Origin: Streptomyces prasinopilosus
Lineage (GTDB): Bacteria; Actinomycetota; Actinomycetes; Streptomycetales; Streptomycetaceae
DNA length: 45,640 nucleotides
Direction of reading: 5' to 3'
NCBI RefSeq assembly: GCF_001419695.1
Contig: NZ_LIRG01000043.1
Span: 1 to 45,640 of the forward strand
The notes beneath the pieces are model-generated. The model did not search any database. It was given only the letters and a program-made list of their open reading frames with translations, and was not told the DNA's origin. Below are positions 1 to 8,829 of the stretch, in pieces. The position numbers and the translations under genes were made by a program. Within the stretch, counting starts at the first letter, position 1, and each line of letters starts with the position of its first letter.

Positions 1-933
1 GCGCTCGCGGTGCAGTGGGCGCACCGAGCCGTCCAGGACGGCCACTTCCCCGACGGGCAGCTGTTCGTCAGCCTTCAGGGGCCCGAGCCGGACACCGCGG
101 CCGCGCCCTTCGACGTGCTGGGGGATCTGCTGCGCGCCGTGGGCACGCCTCCCGAGCGCATTCCCGCGCAGCGGGATCAGCGGGCGGCCACCTTCCGGTC
201 GTATCTGCACGGCCGGGAAATGCTCCTGGTGCTGGACAACGCCGCGGACGCCCGGCAGATCCGCCCCCTGCTGCCCGGATCTCCGGGATGCGCCGTCGTG
301 GTGACCAGCCGGTCGCGATTACCGGGGCTGATGCCCTTGGTGGACGCCGTCTCGCTCCCCCTGCCCGAGCTGTGCCAGCCGGAAGCCGCCCAGCTGATCG
401 GCGCGGTCATAGGCCAGGTGCGGGCCGACGCCGACCCGGGCGCGGTGGCCGTACTGGCGGAACGCTGCGGACGCCTTCCCCTGGCACTGGTCCTGGCCGC
501 CGAGCGGATCGTGAGCCGTCAGCACCGCAGCGCCGAGGCCCTCGCCGCCGAACTCAAACCCCGTCAGGCCCGGCTGAACCTCGCCGAGGGGGACGTGGTG
601 CTCCGCGACGCGTTCGAGACCTCCTACAAGGCGCTCGACGAGCAGAGTGCCCGTGTCTTCCGGGGGCTCGGCCTGCTCCCGGGGCACCTGATCGACGTGG
701 CCAGCACGGCGTCGGTCACGGGTGTCCCCCCGGAGGAGGCCTCGCTGTCGCTGTGCAACCTGGCCGCCGCGCACCTGGTCCAGCGCCACGACGAGCGTCA
801 CTACCGCATGCACGACCTGTTGCGGGCGTACGCGGCCGATCTGGCGGGTCGGCCGAACGGCGACCCCGGGCGCGCGACGGCGAACGGCCGGGCGGCCGAC
901 CCGATGCCCGCGCTGAACTCCCTCGCCGCGTAG
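1..933 (+). CDS. AfsR/SARP-type NB-ARC regulator, 3' part only
   Basis: The reading frame is open from the first base, so the N-terminus lies outside the window. What remains is an NB-ARC (STAND ATPase) domain: the opening ALAVQWAHRA normally follows a Walker A P-loop, MLLVLDNA (about residues 72-79) is the Walker B strand, VVTSRSRL is the sensor, GRLPLAL is the GLPL motif and MHDLLRAYA is the winged-helix end. Such modules sit behind a SARP DNA-binding domain in AfsR-like activators. The protein stops soon after the NB-ARC and has no TPR region, so it is shorter than AfsR. Codon 319-321 is a TTA, the rare leucine codon that makes translation depend on bldA tRNA. It could regulate the neighbouring cluster, but nothing here proves it. 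A strong terminator follows at 942-977. Confidence 0.82.
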   Translation, partial: ALAVQWAHRAVQDGHFPDGQLFVSLQGPEPDTAAAPFDVLGDLLRAVGTPPERIPAQRDQRAATFRSYLHGREMLLVLDNAADARQIRPLLPGSPGCAVVVTSRSRLPGLMPLVDAVSLPLPELCQPEAAQLIGAVIGQVRADADPGAVAVLAERCGRLPLALVLAAERIVSRQHRSAEALAAELKPRQARLNLAEGDVVLRDAFETSYKALDEQSARVFRGLGLLPGHLIDVASTASVTGVPPEEASLSLCNLAAAHLVQRHDERHYRMHDLLRAYAADLAGRPNGDPGRATANGRAADPMPALNSLAA

Positions 934-941
934 GACCCCGC

Positions 942-977
942 CGGCTGCCGGGACCGGGAGGCCGGTCCCGGCAGCCG
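942..977 (+). terminator. Strong hairpin terminator after the NB-ARC gene
   Basis: A perfect 16-bp inverted repeat (CGGCTGCCGGGACCGG at 942-957 with its complement at 962-977) closes over a 4-base loop, 8 bases after the TAG stop. It lies between this gene and the convergent tetR gene and probably serves both. No U-tract follows, as is usual in Streptomyces. Confidence 0.85.
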
Positions 978-1029
978 ACGCGGACCCGGGCTCACCCCCC
1001 GCGCGGCACGGGACCGGGGGCCGGAGCGG

Positions 1030-1647
1030 TCACCCGGGGAGCGACCTCTCGATGAGGACCGCGGCCACCTGTTCGGCACGGTCGACGGCCCGGTCCATCG
1101 ACCGCATGGAGTCGGCCACGCAGGCCCCCTCGTGCAGGATGAGCACCTGGGCGGCCAGTCCCGCGGGATCCTCGACACGCGCTTGCGCGGCCAGTCCTTC
1201 CAGGTAGGCGAGCAGCCATGCCTTCTGGTCGCGGGCGACCTCCCGGCCCGGGTGGTCCTCGGGGAGTTCCACGGACGCGTTGATGAAGGCGCAGCCCCGC
1301 AGGTTCCGCTCGCGCGTCCACTCGCGCAGGGCGCCGAACGTGGCCAGGATCTTCTCCGCCGGGGGGCCGTCGTGACCGTTGACGTACTTCACCAGCGTGG
1401 AACGCCACAAGCCGTCACGAGCGCGCAGATAGGCGACGATGAGGTCGTCCTTCGAACCGAAGCGGTCGTAGAGGGTCTTCTTGGTGACGCCCGCTTCCTC
1501 CGCGATCGCCTCCACGCCGACGGCGCGGATCCCCCGTTCGTAGAAGAGCCGCGAGGCTGTCTGGAGGACCTTCACGCCGGCCGGCGTGAGGTGCTGCATG
1601 CCGCGTCGTCTGCTGCTCCGGCCGACGCTCTCGCTGTTGACAGTCAC
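1030..1647 (-). CDS. TetR-family transcriptional regulator
   Basis: A 205-residue protein with an N-terminal TetR helix-turn-helix: AIAEEAGVTKKTLYDRFGSK (about residues 48-67), preceded by the helix containing SRLFYERGIRAVGVE. The C-terminal two thirds look like an all-helical ligand-binding domain ending in a TetR_C-like segment with LILHEGACVADSM. It is divergent from the HAD hydrolase gene. The start used is GTG; an internal ATG at residue 17 (MQHLTPAGVK) would give a more typical TetR N-terminus and cannot be excluded, because neither start has a strong ribosome site. Target and ligand are unknown. A palindrome just upstream (1657-1674) is a likely autoregulatory operator. Probably host flank rather than part of the anthracycline cluster. 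Confidence 0.88.
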   Translation of the reverse strand: MTVNSESVGRSSRRRGMQHLTPAGVKVLQTASRLFYERGIRAVGVEAIAEEAGVTKKTLYDRFGSKDDLIVAYLRARDGLWRSTLVKYVNGHDGPPAEKILATFGALREWTRERNLRGCAFINASVELPEDHPGREVARDQKAWLLAYLEGLAAQARVEDPAGLAAQVLILHEGACVADSMRSMDRAVDRAEQVAAVLIERSLPG

Positions 1648-1656
1648 AGCCCAACG

Positions 1657-1674
1657 CTACACCCAGCGGTATAG
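1657..1674. promoter_or_regulatory. Candidate TetR operator
   Basis: Imperfect palindrome CTACACC-CAGC-GGTATAG (6 of 7 arm positions complementary) 10 bases upstream of the tetR start. On the minus strand it overlaps promoter-like elements (TTGTAA and TAGCGT). Position and symmetry fit an autoregulatory operator. This is inference from pattern only. Confidence 0.45.
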
Positions 1675-1913
1675 TTACAACAGCCGCCGCGCAGGGGGTG
1701 AACGCCCGGGGGCGACCCGCGGACGCCGGGGCGTTCCCCCCCACCGGAGAAGCGGACCGACCCGCGCGAGACCGCCGGCGCGCATGCCGGTCATCCGTTG
1801 CCGGTCATCCGTGGAGCCCGTGCGTGCGACATGCCGCTGACGGCGTAATGACGCGCCCGGTCGGCCGGCCCGGTCCACCGTGTTACGCCGGAACGCCGTG
1901 ACGAGGAGGCCGG

Positions 1914-2618
1914 ATGAGCGGGGCATGCGACATCGAGGTCGTCGTCTTCGACGTCCTCGGCACGATGGTCGACGAACCCGGTGGGCTGCGAGCGGCCGTG
2001 CGGGAGGCGGCCTCCGCATCGGGGGCGGAGTCCGGGGAGGCGTCCGTCGACCGGCTGCTCGACGTGTGGCGGGAGCACGTCGAGCGCGAGCAGCGCCGCA
2101 TCGCGGAGAACGTGCGGCCCTACGCCAACTCGCAGGTCATCGCCCGGGAGGCGGCCGAGCGCGTGGCCGGCCGCATCGGCCTGACCGACGCCGCCGCCCT
2201 CGATCGACTGGCCACCGCGGCACAGCGCGTGAGGCCCTGGGACGACTCCCTCGCCGTCCTCGCGGGTCTGGCCGGGCGTTTCCCGGTGCTGGCCCTCAGC
2301 GACGCCAGCCGCACGTCACTGCTCCGGCTCAACGCTCACACGGGACTGCGCTGGCACCACACGCTGTCCGCCGAGGACGCCCGGGCGTACAAGCCCGCGC
2401 CGGAGGTCTACCGGCTCGCGCTCGACGCGGCGGGATCTCCACCGGAGCGCGTGCTCATGGTCGCCGCGCACGCCTGGGACCTCCGCGGGGCCCAGGCCGT
2501 GGGCATGCGCACCGCTTACGTGCGGCGGCCGGCCGGGGACCCGCCGCGCAGGGACGACTCGTTCACGTGGCGGTCGAGCGGCCTGGAGGAACTGGCCGCC
2601 GCACTGACGGGGGCGTAG
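1914..2618 (+). CDS. HAD-superfamily hydrolase, haloacid dehalogenase type II-like
   Basis: A 234-residue protein close to the usual size of type II 2-haloacid dehalogenases. Motif I is FDVLGT with the nucleophile Asp13; motif II is around ALSDASRTS (Ser); motif III is the lysine of AYKPAPEVY; the acidic motif IV is not canonical (VAAHAWDLRGAQAVGM replaces the usual acidic pair), which is also typical of this subfamily. The ATG start has a strong GAGGAGG site 6 bases upstream. Substrate unknown; the fold covers dehalogenases and small-molecule phosphatases. It is divergent from the tetR gene and followed by a hairpin terminator, and probably belongs to the host flank. Confidence 0.85.
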   Translation: MSGACDIEVVVFDVLGTMVDEPGGLRAAVREAASASGAESGEASVDRLLDVWREHVEREQRRIAENVRPYANSQVIAREAAERVAGRIGLTDAAALDRLATAAQRVRPWDDSLAVLAGLAGRFPVLALSDASRTSLLRLNAHTGLRWHHTLSAEDARAYKPAPEVYRLALDAAGSPPERVLMVAAHAWDLRGAQAVGMRTAYVRRPAGDPPRRDDSFTWRSSGLEELAAALTGA

Positions 2619-2731
2619 TACCGGAACGCGACGGGCCCCGGCCGCCGGGACCCGCTCGTCGTGGGGGCGGGAGGCGGCAGCGGCCCGGCCCGGGACCGTT
2701 CGCCCGCGACGGCGGCCCCGGAACGCGCCGC

Positions 2732-2769
2732 CCCCCTCGACCGGCCGGCCGCCCTGCCGGTCGAGGGGG
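2732..2769 (+). terminator. Hairpin terminator after the HAD hydrolase gene
   Basis: A 13-bp perfect inverted repeat (CCCCCTCGACCGG at 2732-2744, complement at 2757-2769) with a 12-base loop that can pair further. It lies about 115 bases after the stop codon. Confidence 0.7.
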
Positions 2770-2789
2770 TCAGTAGCCATACAGGTGGG

Positions 2790-2795
2790 TATACT
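2790..2795 (+). promoter_or_regulatory. Possible -10 element TATACT
   Basis: TATACT is a near-consensus -10 hexamer, conspicuous in this GC-rich DNA, directly after the terminator. An AAGGAGG lies 2 bases downstream. No good -35 is seen 16-18 bases upstream. It could drive the small ORF starting at 2852. Confidence 0.35.
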
Positions 2796-2851
2796 CCAAG
2801 GAGGGCGTTTCCGCGTCTTGTTCGGCAGTCGAGACTGCTTGGGGATCCCGC

Positions 2852-2983
2852 ATGAGGATGTTGCTTCAGCACGTATGGAATCTCCTGCGGGACATCGCGT
2901 ACGGGATCGACGCCGGACACGCCATCAGGCACGGAGCGCCGGTTCCCGCACGGAGACCTCCCCGCCCACCCGCCGGCCGGTAG
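2852..2983 (+). CDS. Small ORF, 43 residues, function unknown
   Basis: ATG at 2852 to TAG at 2981-2983. The product begins MRMLLQHVWNLLRDIAYGID and is amphipathic at the N-terminus, then basic and proline-rich. Upstream are a TATACT box and GGGG just before the start. A second ATG lies two codons in. Streptomyces genomes carry many such short predicted proteins, and I cannot name this one. The ORF ends 14 bases before the rhomboid-derived repeat. Confidence 0.35.
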   Translation: MRMLLQHVWNLLRDIAYGIDAGHAIRHGAPVPARRPPRPPAGR

Positions 2984-2997
2984 GAGGGTCCCCCCGC

Positions 2998-3246
2998 TGC
3001 CCGGCCCCTGGCGGGTGGTCCTGCCAGGAGCGTCGGGTCTGCCGTCCGAAGAGGACGCCGCCCGGTTCGGGCGGTGGAGGAGGGCCGGGTTCGAGGGGCC
3101 GGGCGATCAGCGTGTCGGCCACGAAGCCGGCGGCGTGGGCCAGGTGGGCCACGGTCCCGGCGCCGGTGACGCCCGCGCCGGAGGAGTACACCGCCCGGAG
3201 CACGAACCACAGGCCCGGCACGATCCAGGCCGGTAGCCGCAGCGGC
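2998..3246 (-). pseudogene. Decayed C-terminal fragment of a rhomboid protease gene (left copy of the flanking direct repeat)
   Basis: This 249-base stretch aligns without gaps to 42618-42866, the 3' end of the intact rhomboid gene, with 13 mismatches by direct reading (about 95% identity). Read on the minus strand it encodes the last rhomboid membrane segments and tail (LRLPAWIV...AGFVA...GGVLFGRQTRRSW). Ten of the twelve coding differences change the amino acid or the stop codon (for example Tyr to His, Gly to Asp, Met to Thr, Trp to Arg, and TAG to CAG). This is the pattern of a sequence no longer under selection. The catalytic serine region is absent. Both copies have the same orientation, so they form a direct repeat around the anthracycline cluster. 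Confidence 0.93.
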
Positions 3247-3552
3247 GATGGCCGGAGCCCCGGGCCAACGCCGGACGACAGCCCGTCCTCCGCGTCCTCC
3301 AGCAGGGTCGTCCCGTACTCCTGCGAGGCGTCCCCGGGCACAGGATCGTGCAACGATCCGGCGTCATGGGCCCGTTGGTGGCGCGGATGCTCCCCGGTGT
3401 CCCGTGAACCGGTGACCGGGACGCCGCTGCGGCCGGAGGTGGCGAGCGATGGCGTCACAGCGGTGGGCCGGCGGTGAAATCCCTGGTCCTGCCCGGCGGA
3501 AACACGCCGGCCGTCAGGCCGGGTCCGTCATCCGGCGACGGGCCTCGTCGAT
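3247..3552. other. Gene-free stretch between the rhomboid fragment and drrC
   Basis: No convincing gene is visible. The minus-strand frame that runs into the rhomboid fragment is open here, but its sequence (rich in Gly, Ser, Pro and Arg) resembles no rhomboid N-terminus and does not align with the right copy. It is probably junction DNA plus the drrC promoter approach. Confidence 0.5.
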
Positions 3553-3577
3553 ATTGCGGCCGGAACCTGTCCGCAAT
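3553..3577. promoter_or_regulatory. Inverted repeat in the drrC promoter region
   Basis: ATTGCGG (3553-3559) and CCGCAAT (3571-3577) form a perfect 7-bp dyad with 11 bases between, about 50 bases upstream of the drrC start. A TAGCGT box follows at 3584-3589. The geometry suggests a repressor operator controlling resistance, but no binding protein can be assigned. Confidence 0.4.
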
Positions 3578-3625
3578 CGCCGGTAGCGTGAGAAGCCGCC
3601 CTCTTCCGTCGATGTGAGGATGCTC

Positions 3626-5920
3626 ATGCAGCAGAAGGCTATCCAGATCACCGGTGCCCGTGAGAACAACCTCAAGAACATCTCCGTAGAGGTGCCGAAA
3701 CACAAGGTCACCGTGTTCACAGGGGTATCGGGATCGGGAAAGTCGTCCCTGGTGTTCGACACGATCGCGGCGGAATCCCAACGGCAGCTCAATGAGACGT
3801 TCACCGCGTTCGTACGCAATCGCCTGCCCAAATACGGTCAGCCCGACGCCGATGACATCGCGAACCTCTCCGCCGCGGTGATCATCGATCAGAAGCGGAT
3901 CGGGGGGAACGCGCGGTCCACCGTCGGGACGATCACCGACATCTACGCCTTGCTACGGCTGTTCTATTCCCGGGTGGGCAAGCCTTGGATCGGTTATTCG
4001 AACGCCTTCTCCTTCAACGACCCCTCGGGGATGTGCCCCGACTGCGAGGGTCTCGGCCACCGGGTGCAGCTCGACCTCGACAAGCTGCTCGACCGGTCCA
4101 AATCCCTCAATGAGGGCGCCATCCGGCATCCCGCCTTCAACGTCGGTGGCTGGTTCTGGAAGCTGTACGCCAATTCCGGCCTCTTCGACAACGACAAGAA
4201 GCTCCGCGACTACACCGAGAGCGAGTGGCAGGCGTTCCTGTACGGGACCCAGGGATCGATCGCTCTGGAGTGGCAGGGCGGAAAGATCAACTCCAAGTAC
4301 GAAGGGCTGATGGACAAGTTCAACCGGCTCTACCTGCGCAAGGAGCCGGACGAGATGAGCGCCAAGAACCGGGTGGCGCTGGAACAGGTCGTCACCCGAG
4401 GTCCCTGCGACACCTGTGAGGGGCAACGGCTCAGCCAGCGGGCGCTCGGCTGCCGCATCAACGGCCGGAACATCGCCGAACTCGCCTCCCTGGAGATCGC
4501 CGACCTGATGGAGGCGGTCAAGAAGGTCGACGCGCCCTCCGTCTCCACCCTGACGGCCAGTCTGCTCGAGCGGCTCCAGCACCTCATCGAGCTGGGGCTG
4601 GGGTACCTCAGCCTCAACCGCGAGACCTCCACGCTCTCCGGCGGCGAGTCGCAGCGCATCAAGATGGTGCGTCACCTGAACAGTTCACTCGTCGACATGG
4701 TGTACATCTTCGACGAGCCCACGATCGGCCTGCACCCCAGCGACGTCCAGCGACTCAGCCGGCTCCTGATGGAACTGGCCGAGAAGGGCAACACCGTGCT
4801 GGTGGTCGAACACGACCGCGACATCATCGAGATGGCCGAGCACGTCATCGATCTCGGGCCCGGGGCCGGGCGGCACGGAGGCGAGATCGTCTACCAGGGC
4901 GACGTCCGGGGCCTCACCGAGGCGGACACGCCGACCGGGCGGTTCCTCCGCAGGATCATCCCGATCAAGGAGCGATTCCGCGAGCCCAGGGGTCACCTGG
5001 AGGTGACGGGAGCCCGGATCCACAACCTCAAGGACATCGGCGTACGGATTCCGCTCGGTGTACTGACCGCCGTCACCGGACCGGCCGGCTCCGGCAAGAG
5101 CACGCTCATCCACGACGTGCTCCTGCGGCAGCACCCCTCGGCAGTCGTCATCGACCAGTCCGCGGTCACCACCAACCGGCGTTCGAACCCGGCGACCTAC
5201 ACCGGCATCATGGACGAGATCCGCAGGCTGTTCGCCCGCGGGAACCAGGTCAGCCCCTCGCTGTTCAGCTTCAACTCCGAGGGTGCCTGCCCCGCCTGCC
5301 AGGGACACGGCATCATCTACACCGACCTCGCCTTCATGGATCCGATGATCACGACCTGCGAGGTCTGTGCGGGCATGCGGTTCACCGAGGGCGTCCTGCG
5401 CCTGACCCTGCGCGGGCAGAACATCCACGACGTGCTGTCGATGAGCGCCGCGGAGGCGGCCGACTTCTTCACCGAGCCCAAGATCACCACAACCCTCCGT
5501 TCCCTCAACCAGGTCGGCCTCGGCTATCTCCAGCTCGGGCAACCGCTCAACACCCTCTCCGGCGGCGAGTGCCAGCGCATCAAGCTCGCCACGGAGCTGG
5601 GGAAGAAGGGCAGCGTCTACGTCATGGACGAGCCCACCACCGGGCTCCACATGTCCGACGTCGACAGCCTCGTCCACCTGGTCGACGGCCTCGTGGAGAA
5701 GGGGAACTCGGTCATCGTCATCGAACACAACCTCGACGTCGTCAAGCACGCGGACTGGGTCGTCGACCTCGGCCCCGGAGGCGGCAGCGAGGGCGGCCGG
5801 GTGATCTTCGAGGGTACCCCCGCCGACCTGGCGGAGGCCGAGCACTCCGTCACGGGGCGGTTCCTCGCCGCGTCCCTGCCGGGCGCCGGTTCCGAGGCCG
5901 GCCACCGGGCCCGGCGCTGA
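3626..5920 (+). CDS. drrC: UvrA-like ABC protein, daunorubicin self-resistance
   Basis: A 764-residue class-2 UvrA homologue with two ABC ATPase halves. The first half has Walker [11 protein letters not shown] (about residues 34-43), zinc-type CPDCEGLG, a second cysteine pair CDTCEG, signature [10 protein letters not shown] and Walker [11 protein letters not shown]. The second half has [34 protein letters not shown] and MDEPTTGLH. DrrC of S. peucetius is recalled as 764 residues and binds DNA in the presence of daunorubicin, probably releasing the drug from DNA. I chose ATG 3626 because GAGG sits 6 bases upstream and the length then fits; GTG 3614 would add four residues. It is transcribed alone toward the tailoring operon and followed by a hairpin. 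Confidence 0.93.
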   Translation: MQQKAIQITGARENNLKNISVEVPKHKVTVFTGVSGSGKSSLVFDTIAAESQRQLNETFTAFVRNRLPKYGQPDADDIANLSAAVIIDQKRIGGNARSTVGTITDIYALLRLFYSRVGKPWIGYSNAFSFNDPSGMCPDCEGLGHRVQLDLDKLLDRSKSLNEGAIRHPAFNVGGWFWKLYANSGLFDNDKKLRDYTESEWQAFLYGTQGSIALEWQGGKINSKYEGLMDKFNRLYLRKEPDEMSAKNRVALEQVVTRGPCDTCEGQRLSQRALGCRINGRNIAELASLEIADLMEAVKKVDAPSVSTLTASLLERLQHLIELGLGYLSLNRETSTLSGGESQRIKMVRHLNSSLVDMVYIFDEPTIGLHPSDVQRLSRLLMELAEKGNTVLVVEHDRDIIEMAEHVIDLGPGAGRHGGEIVYQGDVRGLTEADTPTGRFLRRIIPIKERFREPRGHLEVTGARIHNLKDIGVRIPLGVLTAVTGPAGSGKSTLIHDVLLRQHPSAVVIDQSAVTTNRRSNPATYTGIMDEIRRLFARGNQVSPSLFSFNSEGACPACQGHGIIYTDLAFMDPMITTCEVCAGMRFTEGVLRLTLRGQNIHDVLSMSAAEAADFFTEPKITTTLRSLNQVGLGYLQLGQPLNTLSGGECQRIKLATELGKKGSVYVMDEPTTGLHMSDVDSLVHLVDGLVEKGNSVIVIEHNLDVVKHADWVVDLGPGGGSEGGRVIFEGTPADLAEAEHSVTGRFLAASLPGAGSEAGHRARR

Positions 5921-5922
5921 TC

Positions 5923-5941
5923 CTCGGCCCCGGAGGCCGAG
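5923..5941 (+). terminator. Short hairpin after drrC
   Basis: CTCGGCC-CCGGA-GGCCGAG, a 7-bp stem with 5-base loop, 2 bases after the drrC stop. The rest of the interval to 6187, between the convergent drrC and dnmS genes, shows nothing recognisable. Confidence 0.6.
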
Positions 5942-6187
5942 CGGCGTCCCGCTCCGCGCGCGTCCGGCCAGGAACGCCGCGGCCCCGGCCGGACCGCGGG
6001 GGCGGCGCGCGGACCCCGTCGAAGCGGGCGCGCGCACCCGCCGTGGTGCGTGCCGGGACCCCGTGATCACCGGGGCGGGACCCGGAGACCGTCGTCCGGA
6101 CCGTGGCGCAGGGCCTCGGCAGCACGTGTCGGTGCCGGTGAGCGCGTGCCGGGCCCCGTGTCCGCGGCGTGATCCGGGCGGCAGGCC

Positions 6188-7483
6188 CTACCCCCGGACG
6201 CCCTGCCCGGCCGGCGCACGGTGCCGGGCCGTCAGCCGTTCCAGCGTCGGCACCACCGCACCGGGTGCCGGGATCCGCAGCATCTCCGCGCGGATCCGCG
6301 CCGCGCCCTGCCGGAAGGACGGCTCGGCCAGTACCTGGGCCAGCCTGTCCCTGACCCGGGCGGCCGAGGCGCCCTCGCCGTGCGGCGGGAGGAAGATGCC
6401 CGCGCCCAGCTTCTCCAGCTGCCCGGCCCGGAAGACGTCGTCCCACTGCCAGGCGAGGGCGAGCTGAGGCACCCCGTGCAGCGCCGCCGTCGCCCAGGTG
6501 CCGGCGCCGCCGTGGTGCACGACGGCCGCACAGCTCGGCAGGACGACGTGCAGGGACAGGCTGTCCACCACCCGCACGTTCTCGGGCAGCGGCGGCAGGC
6601 CCGCGCGCTCCTCGGCCTTGACCGTGGCGACCACCTCGGCGTCCAGCTCCGCGATCGCGGCCAGCAGCTCACCGGCCCGGGGCAGCCCCGTGAAGCCCGT
6701 CGAGCGCTCCGTGATGCCCTGCGTGAGCAGGACCCTCGGGCGTCCCGGATCCGCCCGCAGCCACGGCGGCACCACCGCCGGGACCGGGCCGTTGTACGGG
6801 ACGAACCGCATCGGCACCGTCGGGCGGGACGTGGCGAACCGCACGCTCGGCGGCATCTGGTCGATCGTCCAGTGGCCGCTGATCACCTCGGGGCCGAAGG
6901 CCGCACCGTGCCGCTCCAGCGTCCACGTCAGCCACTCCTCCAGGGCGTCGTCCCGGTGCTCGGCCGGCGCCTCGTCCAGCGCCTGCCGGAACCGGTCGTG
7001 CACCCGCAGGAAGAGGTCCGGGCCCCACAGCAGGCGGGCGTGCGCCGCGCCGGTCACCCGGGCCGTCACCGCGCCCGCGAAGGTGAAGGGCTCCCAGATC
7101 ACCAGGTCGGGATGCCACCAGCGGGCGAAGTCCACCATCTCGTCGATCATGGAGTCGTTGTTGATCTGGGCGTAGAAGGCCGCCGTCAGCATCGACGCGG
7201 ACGCTTCGAGGAACTGGAGGTCGAGCAGCTCCGGCCGGTTCTCCAGGTAGTCCGGGTTGCGGTGCAGCGCGAACACGCCGGGCGCCATGGCCCCCATCGC
7301 CGCCTGGACCTGGTGGTCCGCGCCCACCGGCACGGCCGTGAGTCCCGCCCGGGTGATGCTGTCGGTGAGGGCGGGCTGGCTCGCCACCCGGACGTCGTGC
7401 CCGGCCGCCCGCAGCGCCCAGGCGAGCGGCACCACACCGTTGAAGTGCGCGTCCATGGCGAACGCGGTCACCAGCACCTTCAT
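6188..7483 (-). CDS. dnmS: TDP-daunosamine glycosyltransferase
   Basis: A 431-residue GT1/GT-B glycosyltransferase of the DesVII/EryCIII/DnrS type. The N-terminal acceptor domain begins MKVLVTAFAMDAHFNGVVPL. The C-terminal nucleotide-sugar domain has the characteristic HHGGAGTWATAALHGVPQL and a DDVFRAGQLEKLGAG segment. By position, last gene of dnrD-dnrK-dnrP-dnmQ-dnmS, it transfers daunosamine to the C-7 hydroxyl of the aglycone. Transferases of this type need a P450-like partner, supplied by dnmQ directly upstream. The start ATG has GGGAGGGTGA in front and lies 18 bases after the dnmQ stop. Confidence 0.9.
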   Translation of the reverse strand: MKVLVTAFAMDAHFNGVVPLAWALRAAGHDVRVASQPALTDSITRAGLTAVPVGADHQVQAAMGAMAPGVFALHRNPDYLENRPELLDLQFLEASASMLTAAFYAQINNDSMIDEMVDFARWWHPDLVIWEPFTFAGAVTARVTGAAHARLLWGPDLFLRVHDRFRQALDEAPAEHRDDALEEWLTWTLERHGAAFGPEVISGHWTIDQMPPSVRFATSRPTVPMRFVPYNGPVPAVVPPWLRADPGRPRVLLTQGITERSTGFTGLPRAGELLAAIAELDAEVVATVKAEERAGLPPLPENVRVVDSLSLHVVLPSCAAVVHHGGAGTWATAALHGVPQLALAWQWDDVFRAGQLEKLGAGIFLPPHGEGASAARVRDRLAQVLAEPSFRQGAARIRAEMLRIPAPGAVVPTLERLTARHRAPAGQGVRG

Positions 7484-7501
7484 GGGGTCACCCTCCCTGG
7501 G

Positions 7502-8818
7502 TCATTTCTGGGCCAGCCGCAGCGAGAGCGGGGCGCGGACCACGGGGGAGCGCCCGCGCCGCAGCGGCTCGCCCTCGGCCCGCAGCCCGGGCAGCCGCTC
7601 GGCCACCGCCCGCAGGACGGCGGTGCACTGCACGCGGACGAGCGGGGCGACCAGTCCCAGGTGGTCCCGGCCCGTCAGGGCCACGTGCGTGAAACCGGGG
7701 GTCCGGGGGCGGTCGAGACGGAAGCGGTCCGGGTCCTCGTACAGCTCCGGGTCCCGCTGGGCGGCGTCGACCAGTACCACCACGTGCTGGTCCGCCTCCA
7801 GCGTCTCGCCGCCGATCTCGACCTCTCCCTGGGTGATCAGGCTGCGCAGCGTCACGGGCGGGGCCCAGCGGAGGGTCTCCTCGACCGCCTCCGTCGCCCT
7901 GTCGGGGTCGGCCCGCAGCAGCGACCACTGCTCGCCGTGCTCCAGCAGGGACATGACGGCGTTCGCCACGGTGGTGATCGCCGCCTCGGCCCCGACCACC
8001 GCGCTCAGCACCGCGGCCGTGACGGTGTCCCCGGGATCGCGTCCGCCGTCGGGGTCCACGGCCAGCAGGGCGCTCAGCGCTCCGCCGGCCGGTGCGGTGA
8101 GGTGGCCGGCCACGGCCGTCGCCATCAGCTCCCGGACGCGGCGCAGCGCGCGCGTCATCGCCCGGGCCACCGGGAGGCGCGGCGGGCAGAGGGCGGAGTC
8201 GAGCACCGGGCCGCAGGCGGCCAGCAGGTCCGGCAGTTCCGCCCGTGCCGTGTCCGGGAGGCCCAGGAGGGTGGCGAGCGCGTCCGTGACCGCCGGCCGC
8301 GCCAGGTCCGACACCAGGTCGAAGTGCGGCGGCAGACCGTCCAGCACCCGGTGCGCCGCACGCTCCGCGTCGACCCGCCACGCCGTGCACGTACGGGGCC
8401 CGAGGACCGGACCGAGCAGGGCCGCGAGGCGGTCGTGGTCGGCGGCGGCCGGGGTCAGCAGGTCCTCGCCGAGCGGAGTGACGTGACAGGTCCGCCAGGT
8501 CTCCCAGACGTTCTCGCGCACATGCTCCTGCGGGCCCTCGAAGGCGGGGTGCCGGGGGCCCAGCAGCGGGTCGTCCAGCAGGCGGGCCGCCAGCCGGCCG
8601 TCCGCCGTCACCCATGTGCCCAGCGCACTGCGGTGGAGCGGGCCCCGGCCGCGGACCAGCTCACCGAGGGACAGGTGATCGGCTTCGCCGCGCAGGCGCC
8701 GGGCATAGGGGTCGCCCAGCGCGCCGAAGACGAAGTGGAAGCCGCGCACGGTCAGCAGATGGCGCCCCAGCTCACTGTCGGTCGGGGCGGTCGGCGGCGC
8801 GGACGTGGGTGTGGGCAT
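7502..8818 (-). CDS. dnmQ: P450-like glycosyltransferase activator lacking the haem cysteine
   Basis: A 438-residue cytochrome P450 homologue of the DesVIII/EryCII/AknT/DnrQ group, which have no oxygenase activity and activate the partner glycosyltransferase. The ExxR helix survives as [10 protein letters not shown], but where a P450 has the haem-binding HxC(L/I)G motif this protein has [13 protein letters not shown]: Gly replaces the ligand cysteine. The I-helix is also altered ([15 protein letters not shown]). ATG 8818 was chosen because GAGGAG lies 8 bases upstream; a GTG at 8833 overlaps the dnrP stop codon but has no ribosome site. It lies between dnrP and dnmS in the same operon. Confidence 0.9.
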   Translation of the reverse strand: MPTPTSAPPTAPTDSELGRHLLTVRGFHFVFGALGDPYARRLRGEADHLSLGELVRGRGPLHRSALGTWVTADGRLAARLLDDPLLGPRHPAFEGPQEHVRENVWETWRTCHVTPLGEDLLTPAAADHDRLAALLGPVLGPRTCTAWRVDAERAAHRVLDGLPPHFDLVSDLARPAVTDALATLLGLPDTARAELPDLLAACGPVLDSALCPPRLPVARAMTRALRRVRELMATAVAGHLTAPAGGALSALLAVDPDGGRDPGDTVTAAVLSAVVGAEAAITTVANAVMSLLEHGEQWSLLRADPDRATEAVEETLRWAPPVTLRSLITQGEVEIGGETLEADQHVVVLVDAAQRDPELYEDPDRFRLDRPRTPGFTHVALTGRDHLGLVAPLVRVQCTAVLRAVAERLPGLRAEGEPLRRGRSPVVRAPLSLRLAQK

Positions 8819-8829
8819 CGTCGTGCTCC

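Noticed and set aside
3247-3460. Minus-strand frame continuing upstream of the rhomboid fragment, considered as an alternative protein fused to the rhomboid tail.
   Set aside because: No similarity to the intact rhomboid beyond 3246, no domain and no start with a ribosome site; the stop codon of the rhomboid part is also lost.
4685-6070. Long minus-strand open frame opposite drrC.
   Set aside because: Antisense shadow of the UvrA-like gene, with low-complexity Val/Asp/Gly/Leu composition and no family resemblance.
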